From the NCBI GenBank assembly GCA_003427395.1, contig BFEA01000274.1, positions 598,522 through 662,521 of the forward strand: a stretch of 64,000 nucleotides of DNA, written 5' to 3'. The notes below the pieces were generated by a model. The model was not told the origin of the DNA and did not search any database. It saw only the letters and a list, made by a program, of their open reading frames with translations. This DNA is from Chara braunii (lineage: Eukaryota > Streptophyta > Charophyceae > Charales > Characeae). The number at the start of each line of letters is the position of its first letter. Within the stretch, counting starts at the first letter, position 1. Positions 30,863-42,039 of this stretch are shown here, piece after piece. Position numbers and translations under genes: made by a program.

Positions 30863-32374
30863 ATGGCTACCAATGTACAAAATCCGGTTCCGCAACAAAA
30901 TGTTAATCTACCTAATCAACTTGCCCCACGAGCACGAGCTCCCATGACTCCACCTGATCTCTATTTGTTCGATCCCGCGCACCATCTCGCAGGAGCATGG
31001 CTGGCCACACTTAGAGCCCAACAATATACCGACAACGAAGCACAGATCAACATTCCGGCTCGAATGGGAGGAGACGCCCATCATTGGCTTAGTACCTATG
31101 TATGGGTGGATCTCCCGACCTTCGAACGGGACTTTATGAACCGATTCGATTATGTCCACCTCGAGCAAGCGCTGTACATGATCAAGGATCGAGTGCAAAA
31201 ACCGCTCGAATCCATTGCGAAATATCGAAACCGGTTCTACAGAATGTTCGTAAAAACTGAGCGAGGTGGGGCAAAGTTGCGAAAACAATTTTCCCCCATC
31301 ACTCATACGCTACAACAAATTATGGCTGCTGCGGAAGAAATGGAACGGAAGTTCGCGGCGAACTTCCTGGAAGGAGAAGATTACCCTAGAGACGTAGATT
31401 CGACCGAGCTCGCTCGAGCCAGGGCAGAGCTGGCTGCTTTACAGAACAAATTTGAAAACATGGGGTTCATATCAGGACCTTTCACCTATATGGAACAGAT
31501 CGGCCCCAAACGAGTAATCCTAAGTGAGACTCCGACCATCTCTGCTCCTATGATGCCCCCGCCCGTCAGGGCATTACCTCCACCACCGGTTGAGGCGCCT
31601 GTACGATCAAACGAATCGGCAACCATCTTCGAATTATCCAAAACCTTGATTAGCTTGATCCAGGAAAGCAAAAAGGAGCAGCGAGAGCACAATGCTCGGC
31701 TAGAAGCCATGATGAGGAACATGCGACCCATTGCGGTGCGTGCCCCTCCGATGCAGCAAGGATTAGCCCCGGCCCCTGCGCTCAGAGGAGTCACAAACAA
31801 TCTGAATGTCTGTCACGCCTGTCATCAACCAGGCCATCTAGCCCGTGATTGCCCCCACCGGCCCCCGCAACAGCGAATCGGAGTCGCGCCTATGGCTGCG
31901 CCCCCCATCGCCAACGGACCTAGACGAGTCGGAGCCCTGATGGAAGAGGTAGAAAGTGGGGAAAGTGCCCTGGCTACCACGGAAGAGGGCGCCGAACTGA
32001 TCCTGCTAGACCAGTATGTGTTGCTGGGATATCCTGAGCTTGGAATGATCGGAACAATCAGACCAGCGCCAAAACTAAAGGAGGTGGCGGAGTGGCGACC
32101 GTCCCTGGGAGAAATGGAGTCGGGAGGACCCACCTTTGTCATAGGAGAGATCGATGTATTAAACATCATCCGAGCTTTGGACCATCGGATTCCCCTTCCG
32201 ATTGGTCATCTGCTCTCCATCTCCAAGCAAGCCAACGAACGAATGTTACAACATTGCAAAGCAAATCGAAAGCGATTCGCCCTTGCCCGAACCCCGAACG
32301 TGAAAGCCAAAAGCCCCGCGCCCGAAGAAAACCCCGCAAGTACTTCGGATCCGATACGAGTAGGTTTAATATAG
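30863..32374 (+). CDS. gag: Ty3/gypsy gag polyprotein
   Basis: A 503-residue structural protein that would coat element RNA in the cytoplasmic particle. The frame is uninterrupted. Residues about 75-150 (LSTYVWVDLPTFERDF..RF, LESIAKYRNRFYRM) look like a retrotransposon gag core; 150-200 is charged with a possible coiled coil (ELARARAELAALQNKFENMG); a Pro-rich stretch lies near 235-255. A canonical CCHC zinc knuckle C-HA-C-HQPG-H-LARD-C spans residues 317-330 (31811-31852), for RNA packaging. The frame ends at TAG 32372-32374 and continues open on the other side into the protease. The start is the first ATG after the primer site. Well preserved compared with other elements here, so possibly a younger insertion. 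Confidence 0.85.
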   Translation: MATNVQNPVPQQNVNLPNQLAPRARAPMTPPDLYLFDPAHHLAGAWLATLRAQQYTDNEAQINIPARMGGDAHHWLSTYVWVDLPTFERDFMNRFDYVHLEQALYMIKDRVQKPLESIAKYRNRFYRMFVKTERGGAKLRKQFSPITHTLQQIMAAAEEMERKFAANFLEGEDYPRDVDSTELARARAELAALQNKFENMGFISGPFTYMEQIGPKRVILSETPTISAPMMPPPVRALPPPPVEAPVRSNESATIFELSKTLISLIQESKKEQREHNARLEAMMRNMRPIAVRAPPMQQGLAPAPALRGVTNNLNVCHACHQPGHLARDCPHRPPQQRIGVAPMAAPPIANGPRRVGALMEEVESGESALATTEEGAELILLDQYVLLGYPELGMIGTIRPAPKLKEVAEWRPSLGEMESGGPTFVIGEIDVLNIIRALDHRIPLPIGHLLSISKQANERMLQHCKANRKRFALARTPNVKAKSPAPEENPASTSDPIRVGLI

Positions 32375-33361
32375 AAAGATGATCATTTTCTGCGGATTAA
32401 ACCAATTTCGTGGAAATCCGCCGAGTGTGATATAGAAATTTGGGGAATCCCTTACAATGCTATTATAGATTCGGGAGCAGCTGTGTTGGCTATCTCACTG
32501 AGGGTGGTCGAAAGGGCAGGTAGGAAAAACGACGTGATCACGCTTTCCGAGAAAGATCAGCACGTTTCGACTGACGAAGAAAAAATTAAAACCGTGGGAA
32601 AAATGACCAATGTCGCTTTCCGATTGGGTAAAGTGCATGCGCTTGGGGATGTCGTAGTACTAGATGTCAATACGTACGACGTTCTCTTCGGACTTCCCGC
32701 TCTTGTGGCGTTACGAGCAAACCTGGACTTCGAACGACGATCGATCGTGCTTCAAAATACAGGAGGAAAACCCTACGCTGTGCCCATGCGATTGACCCTT
32801 CGCACTACTATTAACGCGGTTCCCCGGGTTTCGCCGATGATGGCAGGGACTCTCCGCATGATCTCCTGGGAGAAATCCGTAGAAGGAGAGTCGTCAACAG
32901 ATGATGCGGAAAGCAGTGATGAGGATGATCCGGAGATCTTGAAATTAGCACGACAACGTGTTTGTTACCCGCCGCTCAAAACGATAGCGAGAACGATGCA
33001 ACTAACCAGCCGAAAGATTCAAAGGACCAAGGCGATGATCTTGGGTGAGCCCCTCATGCAGATTTCAAGGATGGTCGATTCTTTGGAACCCCCTCAAACT
33101 CTGTACGAAGGAATCACCCCTCTCCTCGTCCGGTATAGCGACAAGAAGCATTACCGTGACATTACAGCTCTACCCAAGTCCTTACTAACCTCGGACAAAG
33201 AAGTGAGATTGTTACGCTTAGGGGCGGAAGCAAGCTCTCTGGAACCCCCTGGGCGTTTTGAAGCGGAAACCGATGGACTGGGGATAAATATCGCAACCAA
33301 GGAAGTGTCATGGCAGGATGTTTGTGACGGGATTACCCCGGAAGGACACGTCCGACCGTGA
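32375..33361 (+). CDS. pro: Retroelement aspartic protease domain, in gag frame after one TAG
   Basis: Continues directly in the gag reading frame after a single TAG, with no ATG at the junction. A retropepsin active site DSGA is at 32468-32479 (IIDSGAAVLAIS), followed by the expected VLFGLPAL segment near 32690 and a linker rich in acidic residues (ESSTDDAESSDEDDPEIL). The frame runs to TGA at 33359-33361 with no RT motif reached. This protease would cut the polyprotein. Expression could be by stop-codon readthrough, or the TAG may be a recent mutation; the sequence alone does not decide. Downstream RT, RNase H and integrase are missing, so the copy is truncated. Confidence 0.75.
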   Translation, partial: KDDHFLRIKPISWKSAECDIEIWGIPYNAIIDSGAAVLAISLRVVERAGRKNDVITLSEKDQHVSTDEEKIKTVGKMTNVAFRLGKVHALGDVVVLDVNTYDVLFGLPALVALRANLDFERRSIVLQNTGGKPYAVPMRLTLRTTINAVPRVSPMMAGTLRMISWEKSVEGESSTDDAESSDEDDPEILKLARQRVCYPPLKTIARTMQLTSRKIQRTKAMILGEPLMQISRMVDSLEPPQTLYEGITPLLVRYSDKKHYRDITALPKSLLTSDKEVRLLRLGAEASSLEPPGRFEAETDGLGINIATKEVSWQDVCDGITPEGHVRP

Positions 33362-34119
33362 CGACACGTCGCATAAACTGTCTATCCATCCTATTGGGTT
33401 GCGAATGGGATCTCTCTCCCGATGTATTATCATAGTGAAGGTGTGATGTAGCTACACTACATTAACCAGGTGTATAGTCATATCGCCCGACTCAATCAAG
33501 TCGCACGAAGACCGTGCTGGACAATGTCATCTCCGGTCATCCTTACAGTCAGATTTAGTCAAATAACAAATTCTCCAAATCATTTACTTAGTTACGACCA
33601 GCTTCAATTGAATCACATCGACTTTTCGTACATATCCATACATATTTGTCACCAGATTCAGTCAAATCACACAGAATTATCAGGTATAGGATGGGCATTG
33701 TGCTATAAGTGCTACTCAGGGAAGTAGGTTTGCAACTAGTGCCGCTAGGCACAATACTTCTTACACTGCTGCTCAAAACGAAGAGGTCATAGGGAGGGTA
33801 ACTTTTTTTATTTTATTTTTTTGGAAGGTGAGATTTGGCTCTTTCAACAACTAGCAGTCCGAGGCCTCAAGAACAAAAAATGGACGAAGGCAATCAGCAA
33901 GCATTCGATTGAGGTGATTTTGTGAGTTGGTCGTGGCGACAATCCTGGTTTTTGGGTTGAACGCCTAAACCCGAACGGCCGCACGTTCAGGAGCCCCAGG
34001 GCACAAGTTTGGGTCAAACGCGAACTTTTTTGTCTTTTTTTTTTTTTCGAATGTATTGTGCCGGGGGACTCCTTTACAGTGCATATTGTTTCATTAAAAT
34101 AAATAAATAAAAAAACAGG
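33362..34119. other. No recognised gene
   Basis: Follows the truncated gypsy fragment. It contains a repeated CAATTRAATCACA-type motif near 33540-33670 and a T-rich stretch near 33806 and 34030, without coding signal. Confidence 0.4.
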
Positions 34120-35103
34120 GAGGCAGTTTGCCAGCCGAATGGCAGGAACCCCTCCCACCTTGTGTGTCTGTGTGTGTGTATGTGTGTGTGTGTGCGCACG
34201 CAGGGAGGGGGGCAACCTTTCCCCTACCAATCAATCAAAAAGAAAAAAAGTTAAAAAAAGAAAAAGCGCGTCCACTTCATGAAGGTGTGTGTGGGGGGCG
34301 GGGGGGGAGTGTATGTTTGTGTGTGTGTGTGTATGTGTGTGCACAGGGGGAGCGGGGGGAGACCCCTCCCCCACCAATCAATCAATCAATCAATCAATCA
34401 ACCAATCTAAAAAAAAAAAAAAAAAAAATCAACAACGCGTCTAATGCTCGCGTGTGATTTTTTCAAAGGAACCCCAGACTCTCTCTCTCATTCCCTTGAC
34501 GAATCATCATAAACCATCCATAAAACTAAAAGAACTAGAGATAAATAAGATGGTAAAAATGCAAGGTTGGCCACGTTTGCGTGGTTCAGCACCAAGTGCC
34601 CACACACACGTCTGCTGCCGAAGCGGCACATATACATACATACATACATGATGCATAAATGATTTTTTTGTTGTTCATAAACGGATGGAGGGCAAAAGAC
34701 ACTTACCTAAGACAAAAGACTCCTCCATCAAGAAGGCACCGACCCAACCCTCCAAAGGTCTGAAAAAAAAGGGAGAGCCTCTGACATCGGCCCACAAACC
34801 AGAAACTCAGTTACGCAAAGACAAGACAGGCACAACAGCACTGGCACTACTTTCATCCCAAACTACCCATTCACGTCACTACCAAAGGGGTGGACAGTAA
34901 AAGTCTAAAAGTTAACTTACCTAAGATAGAAAACTCCTCCAGCAAGAAAACACCAACCCCACCTGCTAAAAGTCCAAAGAACTTGGGGAGCCGTCTGCGT
35001 CGGGCCACAAAACATACGTTTCCCCTATGAAAAAACTTGTGGCCACCAATAAACATCCAAAGTTCCAAACAGCCCATGCTCTAAGCAGGGCAAAAAATTT
35101 GGC

Positions 35104-35150
<47 letters not shown>

Positions 35151-35220
35151 GCGGGTGTGTGCGTGCAGGGGACCCCCCTGCAACCAACCAATCAATCAAT
35201 CAATGAATCGACTGATTTGA
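34120..35220 (+). repeat. Three compound (GT)n / G-rich / (AATC)n modules and a 213-bp direct repeat
   Basis: Modules at about 34155-34240, 34287-34412 and 35107-35205 each run from a GT-rich stretch through a G-rich segment (GGGGGAGCGGGGGGAG type, then CCCCTACCAATC-like) to an AATC microsatellite. Between them, a segment with CTTACCTAAGAYA.AAACTCCTCC occurs at about 34703 and again at 34916. No gene is present. Confidence 0.65.
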
Positions 35221-35299
35221 TTGATTCATTCATTCATAACATTAACCAGTCCCCCCCCCAAAAAAAAACGAAAAAAAAGAAAAGAAGAGAGGCGGGGGC

Positions 35300-35760
35300 G
35301 GCTCTCAGTTTATTCGACCCCTCCATCATTAATTTGTTTTTTTTCATTTTTACTCAATGACCTGGAAATTGAAAGATAGGACCTTTGCCACATAAACTAT
35401 CAGTTAAAAAAATAATAGTAATAAAATTAAGGACTCCAGACAGGGTTCGGCGGGGGCCACGACAGCCCGAACGCCCGACCGCTCGAAGGTCGGTCGGGGG
35501 TTCGGCCCGGTAACCCTGACCAAAAAAAAAATTGCGTATAATCAGCTAAAAGGTAGAAAGATACATGCACCCATGTTCACTTTTTTGGCTTTCTCACATA
35601 TCGCGGTGTTGTTCGGCCCGGCAACCCCGACCAAAAGAAAAATTGCGACCAAAAGAAAAACTGCATGTGTATCTTCAGCTAGAAGGTGGAAGATACACGC
35701 ACCAATTTCACTTGTTCGCCTTTTTCACATATGGCGGTGTTGGTGACCGAGGCCCTGTGT
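35300..35760 (+). repeat. Copies of the AT-rich/GC-block family and a ~120-bp direct repeat
   Basis: 35305-35430 resembles the 204-bp units at 25.8-26.2 kb. It is followed by a GC-rich block ending GGCCCGGTAACCCTGACC (35440-35521). Then a segment with ATCAGCTAAAAGGTAGAAAGATAC...CACATATCGCGGTGTTG (about 35540-35612) is repeated in diverged form to about 35744. Confidence 0.55.
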
Positions 35761-37990
35761 CCTTACCGACCAATCAAGGAATTAAAAAAAAAAAAAAAGG
35801 AATAAATACTTGCAGTAAGAGCTCACACTAGACCCTTCTGGATGGAATATTGTCGTAATTGCAGCCAGATAACCGCTCTGTGTTTTTAACCAAAAAAAGT
35901 GTCTTTGCCATACAGCGGATTTTGAAATCGTGGGATGTAGAGACTTTGAGGTGGTTCGACAGTTCTATGCGGCGGTCACTGTAGAAATGTCGACTTGTTA
36001 ACTGTACGCTTTCGACTTGTTAGCACTACCCTTTAGACTTGTTAGCACTACCTTTTAGGGATTTGCTCGTCTATTTTCTGGCCGCTACCATCATCAAAAG
36101 TGTGCGTTTTTCGACAACCGCTGTAAAAAAGCACAAGTTCCAACCCTGCTTGATGTCATCACTGGGACACTGATAGGTGTTGAAAAGGGGAGCACTTTTT
36201 TTTTTTCCTTTCATTTCTTGTTTTAAAAATGCCTAGGTTGTTGTAGAGGCAGGATATCAGGCGCAAGAGTGCTCTTTGGGGTTCACTCACTCTACGTTCG
36301 GAATGACCCACTACTTGGCTTTCTGGACTTCACCACCTCCGAGTTGAGGTGTTGAGTTTAGGCCCGCCGCAGGCGGGATGTTTTGAAAGTGAAAACTGCT
36401 GGTATTGAAACCTCCATTCTGACATTTGTCGAAATGATTTCCCTCGACAGATGGTGTGGCGATAAAAAACATGTCAAAAAATCGGTTTTCGACATTGGTC
36501 GGGCGAGGCCCACATTCAAAACATACAAGTGTTAAATTTCACCTGAGACTCCACAGGATGTATTATGGCCAATATGGAAGGCAATAGCAGGGGCGAGGTC
36601 CCATTAGTAGTCGGATAGGAGTGTGGCCGATCCAGTGTGACACTGAGTGGCAGCGGCCAGACAAGTTCATTACGAATTTCTGGGCTGAGAAAACAGGAAA
36701 AAGGCCAAAAAAAAAAAAAAAAACCAAAGACCTCCTACCGGAAATTACGGCAAAGTGTTTCCCAGCCATCTGATCATAACCAATCTGATGATGGTGGTTG
36801 CAAAAACAGTGAACAAAGTAACCGCCAAGCTCGACTTCTGTTAGCAGTGATCCTGACACCCTCGTTCAGATATCACTCAGATAGTTAGGGTGTACTCCCA
36901 TTGAGGGCGTTAAAGGCGCCTAGCGCACGCACGCCGATTTTTGAGGTTGTTGCGCGTGTCCACGTCACAGGCTGACGTGGCATCACGCCAGGAACAGGTT
37001 TGCTGATTAGGTCAGAAACATCTCGCTTCTGTGCCTATCACTTCCTGTGCCTCGCGTTGACACTCCATAGCCATCGTGTATGAAATCACGACAAACGGCT
37101 CATCACATGTTGACTTTGACATGGTTAGCAAGTATGGAGTAGGTGGAGAAGGCCCCTGGAAAAGGGAAGTGTGTGAAAGGACGGACGTTCAACATCAGCG
37201 ATTATCAACGGCAAAATGTGATTGTCATTAAGCCGGCGCCTCAAAGTATGATAATCAACAAGCCGGCACCTCAGATTCATCTGGGGCTACTCTTTCAAAG
37301 ACGCAAGCTCTCAAGTCGATATGCGAGTCATAGCAGAACACTGGATCAGTCTTCATCGGTTTCTGGTTTCTAAAAAATAGCATCGATTCTATCATCGCCA
37401 TTGTCACTATCATCTTCTCGTCATTGTCGGAAGACCTAGCCACAAGTGCATTAGGCAATCACGTGGATTAGGCTTCCGACATTACCATCATTAGAATATC
37501 ATTTCTCTTCTTCCTCCATCTGTCTTTCATTTCTATTCGCACCATCATTTCGCCACATCATAGGTCGATTTTACTATGACAATACAATAGAGTACGGGGC
37601 AACATTTTTACCACATCTCATATTCTTCTATATCTCATGCACACGTGGCAGAAAGAATTAGGAGGGTAAGGAGAATTGAGAGACCAAGAAGGGTTAGATA
37701 GGCTAAGGATAGAGAGTCCAAGAGTTTGATTACTCGAAGGTCACCTGGCAACGGAAAGGCACTCGGAGAATTGGTCAACAGTGCAGGCTACATCGCAAGT
37801 GGTATGAAGAAGACGACCTTCAAAATTCAAGCCTATCTTGCTTTGGTATGTGCCTCCTAGCCCAGTCACCGCACCTCCTATAACCTCTCCCCCCTCATAC
37901 CCTTTGAGTTCCCCTACACCCTTGGAATCCAAGCCATATTAATAAATCACAAATCTGTTCACGTGTCCAATCACAATTCATGTATTATTA
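35761..37990. other. No recognised gene
   Basis: Contains two to three tandem copies of CGACTTGTTAGCACTACC-like sequence (about 35993-36058), an A-run near 36711, a duplicated AAGCCGGCRCCTCA at 37231 and 37260, and simple decayed sequence. Small open frames have no recognisable domains. Confidence 0.45.
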
Positions 37991-38357
37991 TAGTGCCTCA
38001 TGGAACACTGGTGGATCATTTGCTGGTTAGGATCATTCTGCTTTTACAAGTCTCATCCCCTCATCCTCCAGTACCCTGCCCCTCACTCTCAACACTACAA
38101 TGAAGCTGAGTTTCAAGTTCAAAAGATCGAAGGGGCCTGGCTCATTACTCTTTTATCAAGGAGCAATGAGACATGCGATGTTCAAACAGATGACCGCTGC
38201 CCCGTATGCGAGACCGAGAGTGAAGGCCCCTGTCCGCTACAATGGAGGACTGTCAGGTTTCCTGACGGGGAAAGGGAGAAATCTCCTTTAATCACAGGGG
38301 ACCATCCTGAATTCCCAGTCACCTAATCCAGCACTACTCACACAAAGAAAGGATGCA

Positions 38358-39738
38358 ATGGCTCAATTTGCTCATCAAACGCATCACGCAGACATCGCAT
38401 TTGTCCCTGCCTCCTTCCTCACCTCTTCAGATTTCCCGGCTCTGCAACCAGACACTAATAAATCAGAACAGTCTTCGCCCATAATAAAGAGTAATGTAAC
38501 CACTGATTCTGAAGTGCGGGATTTGATCATGCACGAAAGAAATGAAGTGAACGAAGTCAACGATGACAAAATACTAACAGAGGATGAGAGGATGCAAGAA
38601 GCATCACACCCCCCTCAACAGGCACAGCCGAGTAATACAGCAGAGAAGTCAATACCCCAAGAAGCTTATCAACCCTCATGGGCGCATAAGGTGAGAGAGT
38701 CTCCGCAGGACAAAACACTGACCATCCAAAGACCGTCAATAGACCCAGTGGGATGAACTCCAGCAGAGGAACTGAAAGTCCCTCTCAGGAATTTGTCTTC
38801 TGCTAGAGCTTATTTTCTGTCTCTGTTCCTCCTCCCATCAGAACAATTAGTAATAGACCAGGGGGGGAGGAAAACGTTGATGAAAGTTTATCCGCCGGAT
38901 AAACTACCTCAGAGAGATCTGGTTTACACCAAACATGCATCTAATTGGATCTTTTATGACGATGCAGCATATCGATCGGTCAATGATAAGATTAAATTTA
39001 TTTGCAAAAAATTGGAATCGCTGAGGGAGCGTCCGGATGGGGTCACTGATTTTTTTTTTAATTCAGCCTATTATGCCGACGGTGTTCACAATTTTGAGCC
39101 TGTTCGACAAGGATAAGGTAAGAATGGATGCATAGAAAAAAATGTTTTGGGATCGTTCCGAAGTTAAAATTTATCCATGGTTACCTAGGAAGTCGGTCCA
39201 GAAGAATTAAGGGAACAGATGATGAAGGAATATTACTGGGTCGAGTTAAGGCACATCCCAATTGAAATTCAGGCTGCATTCATTCACAATTTCGACCAGC
39301 AATATCGAATAGTTCATTAACCCACTGCCCTCCTATGTAGCCAAGAGGGAGGATTACCTGATGCTAGCCCTAGATCTTCCAAAGGATCAAGTTTTCTCGC
39401 TCGATGATGTTGTCCCGTTTAAAATGGGAGGACGAGTTTATCAGATTCATACCGCTCACAAGTTCAGGCCATGGTGTTTTAAATGCAAGGCCTACAAACA
39501 TCTCCACACGGACTACACCTGCCCCCATCAACCCCAACATGGGATTCATCTAGATATGAGACTCAAAAAGGACCCACAAAGACCCAACAGATGGGTCCCA
39601 GTAGTAGCAGAGCATGAAGGTTGGGTCTATAGAGAGGGTGTGAATCCTGCAGGACAGCAAGTGGGCTTGGTGCGGGAAGGGAGGAGTGATTTCCAAAAAA
39701 CTCCCCGTCCTCCTGCGGATTGGCCACCTCCTCAATAG
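38358..39738 (+). pseudogene. LINE ORF1, N-terminal and zinc-knuckle part
   Basis: An ORF1-type RNA-binding protein broken by stops and frameshifts (frames 38358-38756, 38793-39116, 39361-39738). Early residues are acidic and Ser/Gln-rich. A middle part has a WDRSEVKIYPWLPR segment near 39155-39190 that resembles the DUF4283-type region of plant LINE ORF1. A Cys/His knuckle C-FK-C-KAYKHL-H-TDYT-C spans 39475-39522, spaced CX2CX6HX4C rather than the usual CX4H. It would bind element RNA for transport back to the nucleus. Confidence 0.6.
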
Positions 39739-40598
39739 TCGCCTCTGCAGACACACGATCATTCAAATAAGCAAGGAGCATCCTCAAAAGCACCAAACGG
39801 ACGCTCAAGAAAAACTGGAATAAGGAACAAATCAATCAGAACATGGGAGGAGGGAACAACCAACAAATGGAGTCTGAAGGAATAGACAAGGGGGTAGAGA
39901 GGGGCAATCTTCAGAAACAGATGTCCCCCGCATCCTCCCCTGCATCATCTGGGACGGGACTCTCTCTGGGTCCCAAAGCGATGGACTACATCCCCAAGAA
40001 CAGCACAAGCTCAGAATGGCGGGAGGTCAAAGGAAAGGAACTGTCCAGCAGAACGAGGATGGAATCACAAACAGTCATGATAGCACTGACAATGCCCAGG
40101 TTGCTTCGCCCTCTAAGAGTATAGACTCTGAGAACAACAAGGGAAAGAACAGCAAGGAAAACGATAATAAGAAGGAAACGAACCCAGGAAAAGAAACGCC
40201 TAATTCAGAGACTGGCATAGTTCCTATGGACTTAGATCCCTTCAAGGATGCCTTCGTTCCTGAACCAATGGAAATCGAAATCCTTCATGCTTGTGTTCCT
40301 CCCCCTTCGTTGAATCATGCCGCAGACAACATGTCTTCGGTAACAGTGGAGCTCGATTCAACTGTCTGTAAAATTGCAGATTGGCTTTTATATAATTTGA
40401 AAGATAAGCATCCTGCTCTGTCTACTCATCATTGGACTCAAATTTTCAATGAATTAAGAGTGATACTGGAAAATAGTGAAAGTTTAACCTCCTTTTTGAA
40501 ACAAGGGTCCACTAGGGGTATAACGTGGGAAGATATCAGTGCTAAATTGCTCTCAATTGTTTCCTCTAGATTCAAGGTCACACGCCTGGGGGGAACTC

Positions 40599-40613
40599 AG
40601 CTGCTGCCTAATG
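40599..40613. repeat. Target-site duplication, left copy
   Basis: AGCTGCTGCCTAATG, identical to 42025-42039; the two flank the inserted reverse LINE. Confidence 0.9.
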
Positions 40614-42024
40614 TTTTTTTTTTTTTTTAACCAGACGCCCCCGTCAGTGTTAGCGGTGCTGATAAGAGCAACCACTGCTAACACCTGGGGGGGAGCTCCA
40701 TCTATTGGTGGGGAGCAACACCTGCTGGAAAACGGGTCCAGCGTCCCTTACATAGACATAATTCGAACCATATCAGAAAAACGGAGTTGTGGAATATTCC
40801 TGCCAGCATTGATTACCCTGGGGTCCAGGGGATTGACTGAGCAGGATGTTGGGGAGGGTGAGCCTCTTCACCCTGAAGCGGGCGCCAGATACCTTCTGCT
40901 ACCCCCTAGTTCCTCACGCCCCCTGTCTTTGAGATGTGCCTTCTATTGATGCTGCTGGCCCACTCATACCACTCCATCCCATTGTATGTCTACCCCTGCC
41001 AAAGAACCCCAGTCCCTTTTTTGCTGGAAACCGGGTCCAGCGTCCCTTAATTTCATCTTTTTTACCGAACAGATAGCTGAGAAAGTGCCTGCCAGTCGGC
41101 TCTCAAACCGGGTCAGCAAAAGACTTTCTCTTCAGCCTGCACCAGACCGCTGGATCTTGCATTTGTCCTTTAGCAGCCGCTTTCTGTTCATCGTGATGCC
41201 CGTCCTCCGGATATGCCACCCGCTCAGTCTGCTCCTTACCATTGCATGTCCACCATCGCCAGCTGGTGGGGTCGGAAATGGTCTGGGAACTCGGTGGCCG
41301 GTCGCAGTGGGATCTCTTGCCCTACCGTAGTCCAATCCCTGAAGCAGATGCAGTAGTCCCTTCTGAATTCCTCCTGGTTACCTTCTGGGGAGGGCTTACC
41401 TTCCCACTTGACAGATGCCATCCAGCCCCCATTCTCGTTGCCCAACCAATCCCCAGAGAATTGATGGATTGCTTGTATGATGTCCTTTACAGAGTGGTAT
41501 AGGTCAAGTTGGGCTTTCGTTTTTTGCCAGTGTATCGTGATTTCTTGTTGGATATATTGCCTTATCATATCTGTTGACTCTTCCCTGGTTATGCGGACCC
41601 CGTCCATACCCAGTATGCATCGTTTTCTCCAAAGGGTCCACATAACCGCTCTTCTTCCCAACTTGAACATGTTGTTTTTGAAGGTATTATCAGTGGGGGA
41701 GGACCATGCCTCGCATAGAATGGCCCGCCAGTCCCATGGCCAGTGAGAACCAATGCCCAATCGAGACCAGATCTTGTCCCACCATCGCTATGTGAGCACA
41801 ACCCCTGGGCATTGCATAAATATGTGCTCTATGGTTTCTGGGATCCTGTGGGAGGGAAAGGATGTGTGGCATGACCTGCACTATGGTAGTGCTAGCCCTT
41901 TTTGCTCCAGGCATGTGCGGTTTATCAGCCAGTCGTTGGTGGGCAGGCAGCGGTGTTCTATTTGCCATTGGAGAGAGGCCTTCTTCGCAGGTCTGGATCT
42001 TATGGCCGAGAACCATCGAATCGG
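40614..42024 (-). mobile_element. 5'-truncated LINE inserted in reverse orientation
   Basis: The T-run at 40614-40628 is the complement of the A tail, and perfect 15-bp target duplications bound the insert. On the reverse strand the frame at 41760-41236 encodes the LINE C-terminal region (WDWRAILCEAWSS, AVMWTLWRKRCILG), preceded at about 41990-41800 by a zf-RVT-like block ending IEHIFMQCPG. The 3' UTR holds two copies of the motif whose reverse complement is GGGACGCTGGACCCGGTTT (40731 and 41024), shared with the LINE tail at the window start. RT and endonuclease are absent because of 5' truncation. Confidence 0.9.
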
Positions 42025-42039
42025 AGCTGCTGCCTAATG
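42025..42039. repeat. Target-site duplication, right copy
   Basis: AGCTGCTGCCTAATG, identical to 40599-40613. Confidence 0.9.

Noticed and set aside
36420-36530. Possible further MITE copy (TTGTCGAAATG ... GGGCGAGGCCC)
   Set aside because: Only the short edges resemble the family; interior and TIR pairing do not match.
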